64,000 bases of DNA, taken from assembly GCA_024280215.1 (NCBI GenBank), contig JAJRQO010000034.1:86094-150093 (forward strand), in the 5' to 3' direction. Origin of the DNA: Candidatus Zixiibacteriota bacterium. GTDB taxonomy: Bacteria > Zixibacteria > MSB-5A5 > GN15 > FEB-12. The stretch's first letter is position 1. Each line of letters begins with the position of its first letter. The notes under the pieces were generated by a model, which was given only the letters and a program-made list of their open reading frames with translations, searched no databases and was not told the DNA's origin. This document shows, piece after piece, positions 42,818-50,913 of the stretch. The translations under genes were made by a program, and so were the position numbers.

Positions 42818-43780
42818 ATGATGACTGATAAAAAGAAAAATGCTATCTTGGATAAAGCATCTAAGATGTATCTGGAGTACGAATATAAGAATCTTTTTGA
42901 GTACTTAAATGCTTGTAAAGGACAGTTTCAAATAGATACAAAGAGAGAAAACAAAAAGTTCAATCATCTATTTGCCTTAGTAGATGCCTTTCAGAATAAT
43001 TTATCTGATGCGGAAGAACTTTGTAATGAATGTATTAAAGTCGAACCAAAAGAGATTGACTACTATTTTGTTTTAAGTTATGTGTTCTTGAAATTGCGTG
43101 AATATGACAAGGTTCTGACAAATACAAAATACTATCTTATAAATCATAAAAATAAGAAAATCGGAAATTTGAGTCATACATATTCAAAGCATTTCAAATG
43201 CCAAATATACTCTTTTATTGGTACTGCTCAAGCCGAAATAGGAAACTATGAAGAAGCGGTCACTCAATTTTTAAAAGCTATCAAAACTGAAAAAGAAAAT
43301 CAATTACCATATTTACAGTTAGTCAATTTATATCTACATACAAACGAATATAGCCAAGCGGAACAATTAATTCAAAAAGGTATCAAGAACTGTAATCAAA
43401 TTCAGGAACTTCGATTACTTGAAAAATCTTTAGAAATTTCACAACAATCTCCAACGCTTAATCAATTCAAGTTTGATGTGGAATTTTCAGAGATTGATCA
43501 ATTGAACCCAAATTCTCAAGATTATGCTACACTTACGATTTTAGCCGATACCTATAAAAATGACAAAAAGTATGAAAAAGCATTACAGATATACGAAGTT
43601 TTACTCCATGTTGAGCCGAATAATGAGCGACTATTGTTTTCACTATCTGAGTGCTATCTAATTATGGGACATGAAGATTCAGCCATTATTGGCTTTGAGA
43701 GAGTACTGGCATTAGCCCCAGGTCATAAGTTTGCCCAAGAGCAGTTAGACCGTTATAAAAAGGCTGAATTTGTAAATTGA
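42818..43780 (+). CDS. Tetratricopeptide-repeat protein
   Basis: This 320-residue cytoplasmic protein has TPR helices: residues about 50-105, 105-165 (SFIGTAQAEIGNYEEAVTQFLKAI) and 230-310 (DKKYEKALQIYEVLLHVEPNN, GHEDSAIIGFERVLALAPGH). No signal peptide or enzyme domain is seen. It sits between fliW and flagellin. TPR proteins in this position are often linked to flagellin handling or modification in other genomes, but that is inference. Confidence 0.82.
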   Translation: MMTDKKKNAILDKASKMYLEYEYKNLFEYLNACKGQFQIDTKRENKKFNHLFALVDAFQNNLSDAEELCNECIKVEPKEIDYYFVLSYVFLKLREYDKVLTNTKYYLINHKNKKIGNLSHTYSKHFKCQIYSFIGTAQAEIGNYEEAVTQFLKAIKTEKENQLPYLQLVNLYLHTNEYSQAEQLIQKGIKNCNQIQELRLLEKSLEISQQSPTLNQFKFDVEFSEIDQLNPNSQDYATLTILADTYKNDKKYEKALQIYEVLLHVEPNNERLLFSLSECYLIMGHEDSAIIGFERVLALAPGHKFAQEQLDRYKKAEFVN

Positions 43781-43818
43781 GGGAAATAAAAGGTATGAGA
43801 AACTCTATATTTTTTAGT

Positions 43819-43845
43819 TAAAGATGTTCAAAATTTTGTCGATTA
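43819..43845 (+). promoter_or_regulatory. Sigma28-like promoter for flagellin
   Basis: TAAA (43819-43822), 15 bases, GTCGATTA (43838-43845). Two mismatches in the -10 from GCCGATAA. It predicts a 5' leader of about 200 bases holding two GGA hairpins. Confidence 0.6.
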
Positions 43846-44010
43846 AATATGTATGAAAATAGAAGTTTCAATAAATATAATCCTACTGTTAACTCAGGGA
43901 AAGGGTACAACAAATAAGACAGACTAAGGAAATTGGATGATTCTGGAGGTCTTTAAACAACACATTGAAGTGTTTTTGTGTATGAAATTTATAAACTTAA
44001 ATAAGTGAAC

Positions 44011-44026
44011 AGGGTAAGGACACCCT
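44011..44026 (+). promoter_or_regulatory. Putative upstream CsrA-binding hairpin in flagellin leader
   Basis: Stem AGGGT / ACCCT with loop AAGGAC, presenting GGA in the loop, the CsrA consensus. It lies 15 bases before a second such hairpin, matching the paired sites needed for bridging by a CsrA dimer. Confidence 0.7.
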
Positions 44027-44031
44027 AAAAA

Positions 44032-44048
44032 ATATCCAAGGAGGATAT
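44032..44048 (+). promoter_or_regulatory. Putative CsrA-binding hairpin enclosing the flagellin ribosome-binding site
   Basis: Stem ATATCC / GGATAT with loop AAGGA. The Shine-Dalgarno AAGGAGG (44038-44044) spans loop and stem, eight bases before the ATG at 44053, so CsrA binding would block translation. Confidence 0.75.
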
Positions 44049-44052
44049 ACAC

Positions 44053-46233
44053 ATGGCACTAAGCATAAATCACAACATGGCTGCAATGAATGCACAAAGA
44101 AACTTGTTGAACACAAACGAAGAATTAAACAAATCAATGCAACGTTTGTCTTCAGGTTTTAGAATTAACCAAGGTTCTGACGATCCAGCTGGATTAGTTA
44201 TTTCAGAACAGTTCCGTGCTCAAATTGCTGGCCTAAACTCAGCAATTGGTAACTCAGAAGGTTCTATCTCAATGGTTCAAACTGCTGAGGGTGCAATTAC
44301 TGAAATTAACAATCTCTTAATCTCTATGAGAGAATTAGCAATTCACGCTGCAAACGAAGGCTTCAATGATTCTGACCAGCTCGCTGCTGATCAAGCTGAA
44401 ATTGCCAATGCGATTACTACTATTGATCGTATTGCTGCCAATACTCAATTTGGTACAAAAAAATTGCTCGATGGTTCTAAAGAAAACATCGCAACAATTA
44501 CTTCAGCTGGTACTTCTGGATTAGATGTCAATGCTTCATACTTATCCACAGGTACTCACTCTGTAACAGCTACAAAAACTGCTGATCCATCAGCTACATT
44601 AAATACAGACTCTTTAGGTCTTTCTTTAGCTAATAATGATGGTGATCCATATAACCTTTCTGAAGCTGTTCATAATGTTGATGTTATTCAAGCTTCTGAC
44701 GTTGCTTCCAGAACAACTGATTCTATTGATTTAACAGATGCTTTTGGTAATAACTTAGAATTAGCTGCTGCTGGTTCAGCCGCAACTTTAGCATCTGCTG
44801 CTGTTGTTGGTACTGCTGTCGCAGCAAACGTTGGTGATTACACATTTTCTTTTAATTATCAGGAAAATGGCGAATCTCCAACAGGTAACCAAGAAGTTAC
44901 TATTGCTGTTGCAATTGGTGATACTACTTCATCAATCGCTACAAAATTGAATACTGCTATTAACTTGAATGCTGACTTACAGGGTAAGATTACAGCTTCT
45001 GGTGCTGATGGTGCTGCTTTAGATATCACAGCAACTAACCAAGGTGCTCAATATTCTGTTAGTACTGAAGCTTCTACTACAACAGCTACTACATCATTAC
45101 TTTCTTTTACAGCTGGTTCTGACCGTGGTGCTTCTGTAAACGTCTTGAATATGACAGCTAACACAGCTGCTAACGCATCTGTTACTTCTGCTGTTACTAT
45201 TGGTGCTGCAACATATTCCGATATGTCAACATTAACAGCTGCTTTCAATACAGCTTTAGACACTGCCTTTGGTGATGTTGACGCTGTAGCTGGAACTCAG
45301 GATGTTTTTGCTGAAGTTACTAACACAAATCAAATCAATATTCATACAAGAGATGAAGGCTCAAGCTATTCATTACAAATTAATGAGCTAAACTCTAATA
45401 CAAATAATGCTCGTAACGTATTAGGTCTTTCTACTTTTGATTCATCTGCTAATACAGGTGTTGATGCATTAGTTTCTTTCAACAACTATACTAACACTAT
45501 TGATGATGTAAAATATGGTACAGCTGGTGAAGTTACTTTGAAAAACAAAGCTGATGATGACATTACTCAAGGTACTGTTTTAATGACAACACAAACAGCT
45601 CAAAGTGGTGGAATTGAAATTGGTAACTTATTGCTTAATGCAAAAGCTGCTAAATTTGACGTCCGTTTAGACGGTGGACCTGCTTCATCTGTTACAGCTG
45701 GTGTTGACACAGTTATCTTTAATGCTGATCGTTCAGAATCAATGAATATTGCCTACGGATTAACCTCCCAAGGTGGTACTGAAACAATCAACAATACTGA
45801 CCAATCATTAGTATTCCAAATCGGTGCTAACGTTGGTCAAACAGCAAAAATCGGTCTCAGAAACATGTCTGCTTCTTCATTAGGTAATGGCTTATCTGAC
45901 AATGGTAACTTATTCCGTTCACTTGCTGATATTGATGTAACATCTGTTCAAGGTGCTCAAGATGCACAGTCAATTATTGATGCTGCTATTAACGAAGTTT
46001 CCACTACTCGTGGTACTCTTGGTTCATTCCAAAAGAATACTTTGGAATCTAACTTAAGAAACCTTCGTATTGCTGCTCAAAACTTGACCGCTTCTGAAGC
46101 TCAAATCCGTGATACTGATATGGCTTCTGAAATGTCCAATTTCACGAAGTACCAGATTCTATCTCAAGCAGGTACATCTATGCTTGCTCAAGCGAATCAG
46201 GTTCCACAGTCTATCTTGTCACTATTTAGATAG
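44053..46233 (+). CDS. fliC: Flagellin, large form
   Basis: The 726-residue filament protein has conserved D0/D1 ends: N-terminal LSINHNMAAMNAQRNLLNTN and LSSGFRINQGSDDPAGLVIS; C-terminal SVQGAQDAQSIIDAAINEVS through NQVPQSILSLFR. The central region (about 165-600) is Ala/Thr/Ser-rich and variable, with no cysteine, and accounts for the extra length over a 270-500 residue flagellin. It has a single strong promoter and the two-hairpin leader. Codons are biased to GCT, ACA, TCT and GGT, in line with high expression. Confidence 0.97.
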   Translation: MALSINHNMAAMNAQRNLLNTNEELNKSMQRLSSGFRINQGSDDPAGLVISEQFRAQIAGLNSAIGNSEGSISMVQTAEGAITEINNLLISMRELAIHAANEGFNDSDQLAADQAEIANAITTIDRIAANTQFGTKKLLDGSKENIATITSAGTSGLDVNASYLSTGTHSVTATKTADPSATLNTDSLGLSLANNDGDPYNLSEAVHNVDVIQASDVASRTTDSIDLTDAFGNNLELAAAGSAATLASAAVVGTAVAANVGDYTFSFNYQENGESPTGNQEVTIAVAIGDTTSSIATKLNTAINLNADLQGKITASGADGAALDITATNQGAQYSVSTEASTTTATTSLLSFTAGSDRGASVNVLNMTANTAANASVTSAVTIGAATYSDMSTLTAAFNTALDTAFGDVDAVAGTQDVFAEVTNTNQINIHTRDEGSSYSLQINELNSNTNNARNVLGLSTFDSSANTGVDALVSFNNYTNTIDDVKYGTAGEVTLKNKADDDITQGTVLMTTQTAQSGGIEIGNLLLNAKAAKFDVRLDGGPASSVTAGVDTVIFNADRSESMNIAYGLTSQGGTETINNTDQSLVFQIGANVGQTAKIGLRNMSASSLGNGLSDNGNLFRSLADIDVTSVQGAQDAQSIIDAAINEVSTTRGTLGSFQKNTLESNLRNLRIAAQNLTASEAQIRDTDMASEMSNFTKYQILSQAGTSMLAQANQVPQSILSLFR

Positions 46234-46243
46234 TAATTAATTT

Positions 46244-46270
46244 TCAGGGGAAGCGTAATGCTTCCCCTGA
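46244..46270 (+). terminator. Hairpin after flagellin
   Basis: Perfect 11 bp stem TCAGGGGAAGC / GCTTCCCCTGA with loop GTAAT, eleven bases after the flagellin stop. There is no T run, so it may stabilise the abundant flagellin mRNA or attenuate rather than terminate fully. Confidence 0.65.
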
Positions 46271-46332
46271 TACTAAACAAATAAAGATTTTTCTTATGAA
46301 GACATTGAAGTCGAAATTTATAGGAGTTACAC

Positions 46333-48669
46333 ATGCCAGGTTCTAATTCTATTGATGGGCTTAGTTCGGGGCTCAATACCACTGAAATCGTTGACTCTAT
46401 CATGCAATTTGAGAGACGTCCTGCGGTCTTGCTTGAAATACAACAAGCCGAAAAGACGGCAATGGTTTCAGCCTTACAAGCACTATCCGCAAAATTTATA
46501 GGTCTTAATACTGCCACTATTCCACTTAATACTGAATCTACTTTTGAACAAGCATCAATTGATATTTCCAATGAAGATGCTCTCTCAGCTACATCCGATG
46601 GAAGAGTTGGTAAAGGTAATTTTGAATTACAGATTTTAGAATTAGCTCGAAACCACCAAGTCGCCTCACAAGGTTTTAACACAAACGATACCTCTCTTTT
46701 TGGAACTGGTACGATTTCTCTTCAGATTGGTGATGATAGTATTAGAGAAATTGAAATTGACGCAGAAAATAATACTCTCTTAGGTGTTAAAGATGCTATT
46801 AATGATGCCAATATGGGAATCACGGCATCAATTATTAATGATGGCACCAATTCAAATGCATTTCGTCTGATTTTGACATCTAATAAAACAGGTAAAGATA
46901 ATGAAATTCAAATGACTTCTACATTAACTGGTGGAACAGAGTCATTTAACTTTTCAACAGCTTCTTTTGATGTCCCAGAAATTCTTTCTTTTGATGAAAC
47001 ATCAACCTCGGCAATTTCACTTGGTATGATTGCATCAAACTCGGGTGCTGAAAATAAAACGTATACATTTACTGTTTCATCTGCGGGAACACAAGTTGTA
47101 GGGTCTGATGTTATTACTTTAGACTGGACAGATGGAACAAATACAGGTTCAATAGTAGTAACACAGGCTGATTTTGACGTTGAACTTGTTGGGGCTGGCT
47201 CCAACGGACTTTCATTGTCACTTGCTGCTGGTACGCTCAATGAAGGGGACACGTTTCAAGTAAATTCGTTCGCACCATTGTTACAACAAGCATCCGATGC
47301 AAAAATTGCTTTTGGGGCAGGTGGTGGGGGTGGTTCTCCGATTATTATTTCATCTGATACAAATGTCTTTAAAGATATTATTGAAAATGTAGATATCACC
47401 GTTCATCAAATTAGCCAAGCTGGTGAGTCTGTTTCAATCAAAACTGATATTGATACTGGAGCCATAAAGACTAAAATTGAAGGATTTATTAAAGCGTATA
47501 ACTCTCTTGTCGAATATGTTGATGACCAAAATAAATATACCGAAGATACTGAAGAAGCACCTCCACTTTTTGGTGATACCACTGTTTGGTCGGTGTCAAA
47601 TACACTTCGGAGAAATGTTACTTCTACAATTGCTGGAATTGATTCAAAATTTAACCAAATGTATGCTATTGGAATTCGCTCCAAAGGTGATGGGAAATTG
47701 GCAATTGTCGATAGCTCGGCATTAGATAAAGCTCTTGAAGAAAATCTCGATGATGTTATCAAGATGTTTGTTGATTCTGCCAACTCAAGCAATAATGGGA
47801 TTTCGTTTTTGAATTCTTCTGATAAGACAAGAAGCAATGTTGAATTTACGGTTGATATTACTCAAGCAGCAACTCATGGTGCATACGAAGGGTCTCAACT
47901 TACAAATTTATCAACGAACGCTATTACACTTGACAATACTAATAATAAAATGCAATTAAAAGTTGACGGACTTATTTCTGATGAAATAGTTCTCGCTGAA
48001 AAAACATATAATTCTTCTGATGAACTGGTACTTGAAATACAAAACAAAATCAATGCAGACCCTAAATTAGGAACTCATAGTCCGATTGTTGAATGGGTCG
48101 ACAATGAAGATGGTACAGGGTTTATAAAAATTTCATCGCCTACATTCGGTGGATTTTCTAAAATTGAATTCAGTAATTCAATCGGAAATACTGCTTACTC
48201 AACTTTAGGACTTGCTACTGGTACTGCTATTGAAGGATTGGATGTAGAGGGAACTATCAATGGAGAAGAAGCAGAAGGTGCTGGGCAAGTTTTAAAAGGT
48301 ATTGAAGGAAACGAATATACGGAAGGACTTGAACTCAAAGTAGAATTAGAAGAGGCAGATTTAGCTAATGGTTTTGAAGGTACTCTCGAAGTTGTAAAGG
48401 GCTTCGCTGCCAAGCAAGTCGACATGATTGATTCGCTTACAAAATCTGAGACAGGTCTTTTTGAACGAAAAATTGCATCGATTCAAAATCAAGTTGATTA
48501 CCTTGGAGAAAGAGTTGAGCAGATTGATAGCATACTTGCCCTAAGAAGAGATTCTCTATTTTTGAAGTTCTTCGAAATGGAGTCAGCCCTTTCATCTTTA
48601 AATGCAACTGGAAGCTTTCTTACAACACAGTTGGCATCATTAGATAATAATTGGAATTTTAATAATTAA
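46333..48669 (+). CDS. fliD: Flagellar filament cap protein FliD, long form
   Basis: This 778-residue protein is longer than typical FliD. The N-terminal GLSSGLNTTEIVDSIMQFERRP and the C-terminal region with KSETGLFERKIASIQNQVD and MESALSSLNATGSFLTTQLASL are diagnostic. A flagellin IN-like motif lies near residues 125-185 (REIEIDAENNTLLGVKDAIN). It caps the filament and folds incoming flagellin. AGGAG precedes the ATG. The added middle residues (about 190-330) are beta-rich and Ser/Thr/Asp-rich. Confidence 0.95.
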   Translation: MPGSNSIDGLSSGLNTTEIVDSIMQFERRPAVLLEIQQAEKTAMVSALQALSAKFIGLNTATIPLNTESTFEQASIDISNEDALSATSDGRVGKGNFELQILELARNHQVASQGFNTNDTSLFGTGTISLQIGDDSIREIEIDAENNTLLGVKDAINDANMGITASIINDGTNSNAFRLILTSNKTGKDNEIQMTSTLTGGTESFNFSTASFDVPEILSFDETSTSAISLGMIASNSGAENKTYTFTVSSAGTQVVGSDVITLDWTDGTNTGSIVVTQADFDVELVGAGSNGLSLSLAAGTLNEGDTFQVNSFAPLLQQASDAKIAFGAGGGGGSPIIISSDTNVFKDIIENVDITVHQISQAGESVSIKTDIDTGAIKTKIEGFIKAYNSLVEYVDDQNKYTEDTEEAPPLFGDTTVWSVSNTLRRNVTSTIAGIDSKFNQMYAIGIRSKGDGKLAIVDSSALDKALEENLDDVIKMFVDSANSSNNGISFLNSSDKTRSNVEFTVDITQAATHGAYEGSQLTNLSTNAITLDNTNNKMQLKVDGLISDEIVLAEKTYNSSDELVLEIQNKINADPKLGTHSPIVEWVDNEDGTGFIKISSPTFGGFSKIEFSNSIGNTAYSTLGLATGTAIEGLDVEGTINGEEAEGAGQVLKGIEGNEYTEGLELKVELEEADLANGFEGTLEVVKGFAAKQVDMIDSLTKSETGLFERKIASIQNQVDYLGERVEQIDSILALRRDSLFLKFFEMESALSSLNATGSFLTTQLASLDNNWNFNN

Positions 48670-48697
48670 TTTATAAAAGATTGGAAAATTAAAGCTC

Positions 48698-49138
48698 ATG
48701 GATGAAAAAGTTCAAGCATATCAAACAGCCGACACCCTCGGAATGTCACAAATTGATTTAATCATTAAAGTTTATGATGGAGCAATTGCTTCTTATAAAC
48801 GAACAAGTCAGTTATTTTCAAAAGAAGATTTTATCAATGGAAGAGAAGAACTTGTTAAAGCAAAGAAATTTGTTACTCATTTGTATGCCACTCTTGATAT
48901 GGAAAAAGGTGGAGATATTGCTAATCAGTTAAGTAATCTTTATGCTTTTGTTGTCAATCAGACGAACATTATTGAAGCTACAAAAGATTTAAAACAAATT
49001 GACGATATTATTAATATCCTTGGAAATTTAAAACAAGGATGGGTAGAGTTAAAGCAGGCAGGTGTTGAGAAAGCTCCATTACAAGAACAGGAAAAATCAG
49101 CACAACCACAAACAGCAACATTTACAACATCGGCATAA
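48698..49138 (+). CDS. fliS: Flagellin export chaperone FliS
   Basis: This 146-residue helical protein begins with VQAYQTADTLGMSQIDLIIKVYDGAI, resembling FliS (YQ..., LI..LYDGAI), and continues AKKFVTHLYATLDMEKGGDIANQLSNLYAFV, also FliS-like. It binds the flagellin C-terminus to prevent early polymerisation. It follows fliD as usual. A Gln/Ala-rich tail of about 20 residues is added. Confidence 0.92.
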   Translation: MDEKVQAYQTADTLGMSQIDLIIKVYDGAIASYKRTSQLFSKEDFINGREELVKAKKFVTHLYATLDMEKGGDIANQLSNLYAFVVNQTNIIEATKDLKQIDDIINILGNLKQGWVELKQAGVEKAPLQEQEKSAQPQTATFTTSA

Positions 49139-49143
49139 GAACT

Positions 49144-49596
49144 ATGGAACAAAATGCAATTAGTAGGCTTGAAAAAGAATTAATCGTCATATTAAAAGAA
49201 GAATATTCATTCTATCAAAATTTATATATCATGCTTGATAAACAAAAAGATACGATTCGTTTTAATAAAGATGAAAATCTGCTTGATATATTTGCTGAAA
49301 TAGAACGTTGTCATAAAAGAATAAAAAAATCTGAGGATAAAATCAAAGCTATCAAAGAAAGAGATCCAAAACTTTTTCGTTTAGCATCTATTGCTCCAAA
49401 TGTTCGCAAAGTTGTGAATTCTATTGTGACACTTGTAAAAAAATCAATTACTGTTGTCTCTGATAATGAAAAATATATGAATATGAAATATAATCGTATC
49501 AAAGATGAATTAGGTGAACTTAAAAATTCAGAAAAAATTATGCAATATATGCAAAATGATGATACAACTGCTCATTTTATAAATGGAGATAGTTGA
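49144..49596 (+). CDS. Helical FlgN/FliT-like flagellar chaperone candidate
   Basis: This 150-residue, highly charged, all-helical protein is not strongly recognised. LEKELIVILKEEYSFYQNLYIMLDKQKD resembles the first helices of FlgN-type chaperones, and the position after fliS is that of FliT. It starts five bases after the fliS stop. I call it a second chaperone, perhaps for FliD, with modest confidence. Confidence 0.6.
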   Translation: MEQNAISRLEKELIVILKEEYSFYQNLYIMLDKQKDTIRFNKDENLLDIFAEIERCHKRIKKSEDKIKAIKERDPKLFRLASIAPNVRKVVNSIVTLVKKSITVVSDNEKYMNMKYNRIKDELGELKNSEKIMQYMQNDDTTAHFINGDS

Positions 49597-49639
49597 TTCA
49601 ACGTAATATAAACTTTCTATAGGAAAAGAAGGTGATAAG

Positions 49640-49975
49640 ATGAAAATAGGACCATCCAACAGACCTGATTTAACACAGGTCAATGTACAAAAAAAACAAG
49701 CTGAGATTCAAAATATCCAGCTTCATAAAGAAAATAAGGACACTGTCGAAATTTCTACTTCAGGACGTAAAAAACTTAAGGAAATTGCTGATTCATATCA
49801 TAAAGATTTAAGAAATGATAATGAAATTATAGAGCAGATTTCTCCAAAAGTTGCCAGAATCCGAAATAAAGTGGAAGCAGGTTATTATGACCTCGAAGAT
49901 ATTGAAAGTAAAATTGCTGTCAAATTAGCCGATACTATTAATATCGAACTTGAAAACTTTAAAAAGATGGAATAA
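49640..49975 (+). CDS. flgM: FlgM-like anti-sigma28 factor
   Basis: The 111-residue protein has a FlgM-like pattern: an unstructured N-terminal half with DTVEISTSGRKKLKEI, then ISPKVARIRNKVEAGYYDLEDIESKIAVKLADTI, similar to the conserved C-terminal sigma-binding region (RxxKVxxIRxxIxxGxYxVD). FlgM holds the flagellar sigma28 until the hook is complete and is then exported. A GGTGATAAG site precedes the ATG. It is placed in the fliD-fliS cluster rather than next to flgN. The call is moderately confident. Confidence 0.72.
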   Translation: MKIGPSNRPDLTQVNVQKKQAEIQNIQLHKENKDTVEISTSGRKKLKEIADSYHKDLRNDNEIIEQISPKVARIRNKVEAGYYDLEDIESKIAVKLADTINIELENFKKME

Positions 49976-49982
49976 CTAAACT

Positions 49983-50864
49983 ATGTCAACCGCAACTATA
50001 GACAGTAAAGTAAAAAGAGTTGTCTCAAATATTAGAAATTTGCCAACTCCGCCGATTGTTTTTCATCAAATTCAAAAAGTGATAAATGATCCGAATGTCT
50101 CAGCAGATCAGATTGCGAATATTCTCGCTGAAGATCCAGCTATGTCTGTAAAAGTTTTAAGATTAACAAACTCCGCTTTTTATGGCTTGAGTAGAGAAAT
50201 CGAATCAGTAAAACATGCGGTTATTATCGTTGGTTTAGAAGCTATTAAAAATCTAGTTCTCTCTGCATCTGTTTTGGATATGTTCAAAGGGAAATCCATT
50301 GATGATAATTTCCAAGATAAATTCTGGAGACATTCACTTGCGACTGCTTTTGGATGTAGACTCTTGGCTAAAAAATATAGAGACCAAGTTATGGTTGATC
50401 CTGATTCTGCGTTTTCTGCTGGACTACTTCATGATGTAGGTAAAATTATTTTTGTCTGTTTCTTAAACGGTGAATACAAACAATTTTGTGAATTTAGAGA
50501 AGATAATAAAACATTGATGGACTACGAAATTGAGCAGGAACTCTTTGGGTTTACTCATGCTGATATTGGTGGGTACTTAACGGAGCAATGGAAAATTCCT
50601 CATAAATTGACAGAAGCGATTACCCAACATCATGGTGTTGGAGAAATTGATGCTGATTCTGGGCATAGTTGTATCGTCTATATGGCTAATCATCTTGCTA
50701 AAAGAACCTTTTATGATTTAGAAGATGGCTATCAAATTGGAACACCTGATCCAAAAGTCATGGAATTCCTTGGCATCACCGAGGAAAACTTTGAAGAGCT
50801 CGAAGACTTATTACGGGTAGAATATTCGCATTCTGAAACATTTATGCAAATGGTCGGAATGTAA
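49983..50864 (+). CDS. HDOD-domain signalling protein
   Basis: This 293-residue protein has one HDOD domain (about 15-215). The N-terminal PTPPIVFHQIQKVINDPNVSADQI and KVLRLTNSAFYGL segments are typical, and FSAGLLHDVGKIIFVCFL keeps an HD dyad. HDOD proteins are often regulatory. It begins seven bases after the flgM-like stop, so it is cotranscribed with late flagellar genes. The partner is unknown. Confidence 0.85.
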   Translation: MSTATIDSKVKRVVSNIRNLPTPPIVFHQIQKVINDPNVSADQIANILAEDPAMSVKVLRLTNSAFYGLSREIESVKHAVIIVGLEAIKNLVLSASVLDMFKGKSIDDNFQDKFWRHSLATAFGCRLLAKKYRDQVMVDPDSAFSAGLLHDVGKIIFVCFLNGEYKQFCEFREDNKTLMDYEIEQELFGFTHADIGGYLTEQWKIPHKLTEAITQHHGVGEIDADSGHSCIVYMANHLAKRTFYDLEDGYQIGTPDPKVMEFLGITEENFEELEDLLRVEYSHSETFMQMVGM

Positions 50865-50891
50865 CGCTATACAAATTAGCAAAACTGTACC

Positions 50892-50910
50892 GACAGGGCA
50901 TTGCCCTGTC
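50892..50910. repeat. REP-like palindrome of a second family (GACAGGGCA)
   Basis: GACAGGGCA-T-TGCCCTGTC, preceded by TGTACC and followed by TCTCTACA. It lies between two convergent genes. An inverted copy is at 63779-63797, flanked by the same GGTACA. Confidence 0.8.
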
Positions 50911-50913
50911 TCT

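Noticed and set aside
46244-46270. Strong terminator after flagellin
   Set aside because: Stem is perfect but no T run follows, so I keep it only as a hairpin with possible stabilising role.
46271-46332. Possible sigma28 promoter before fliD
   Set aside because: TAAA is present, but no GCCGATAA-like box occurs at 15 bases. fliD may be read from flagellin or from a weaker promoter.
47400-47840. Reverse-strand frames inside fliD and flagellin
   Set aside because: Shadows of low-complexity coding sequence, with no initiation signals.
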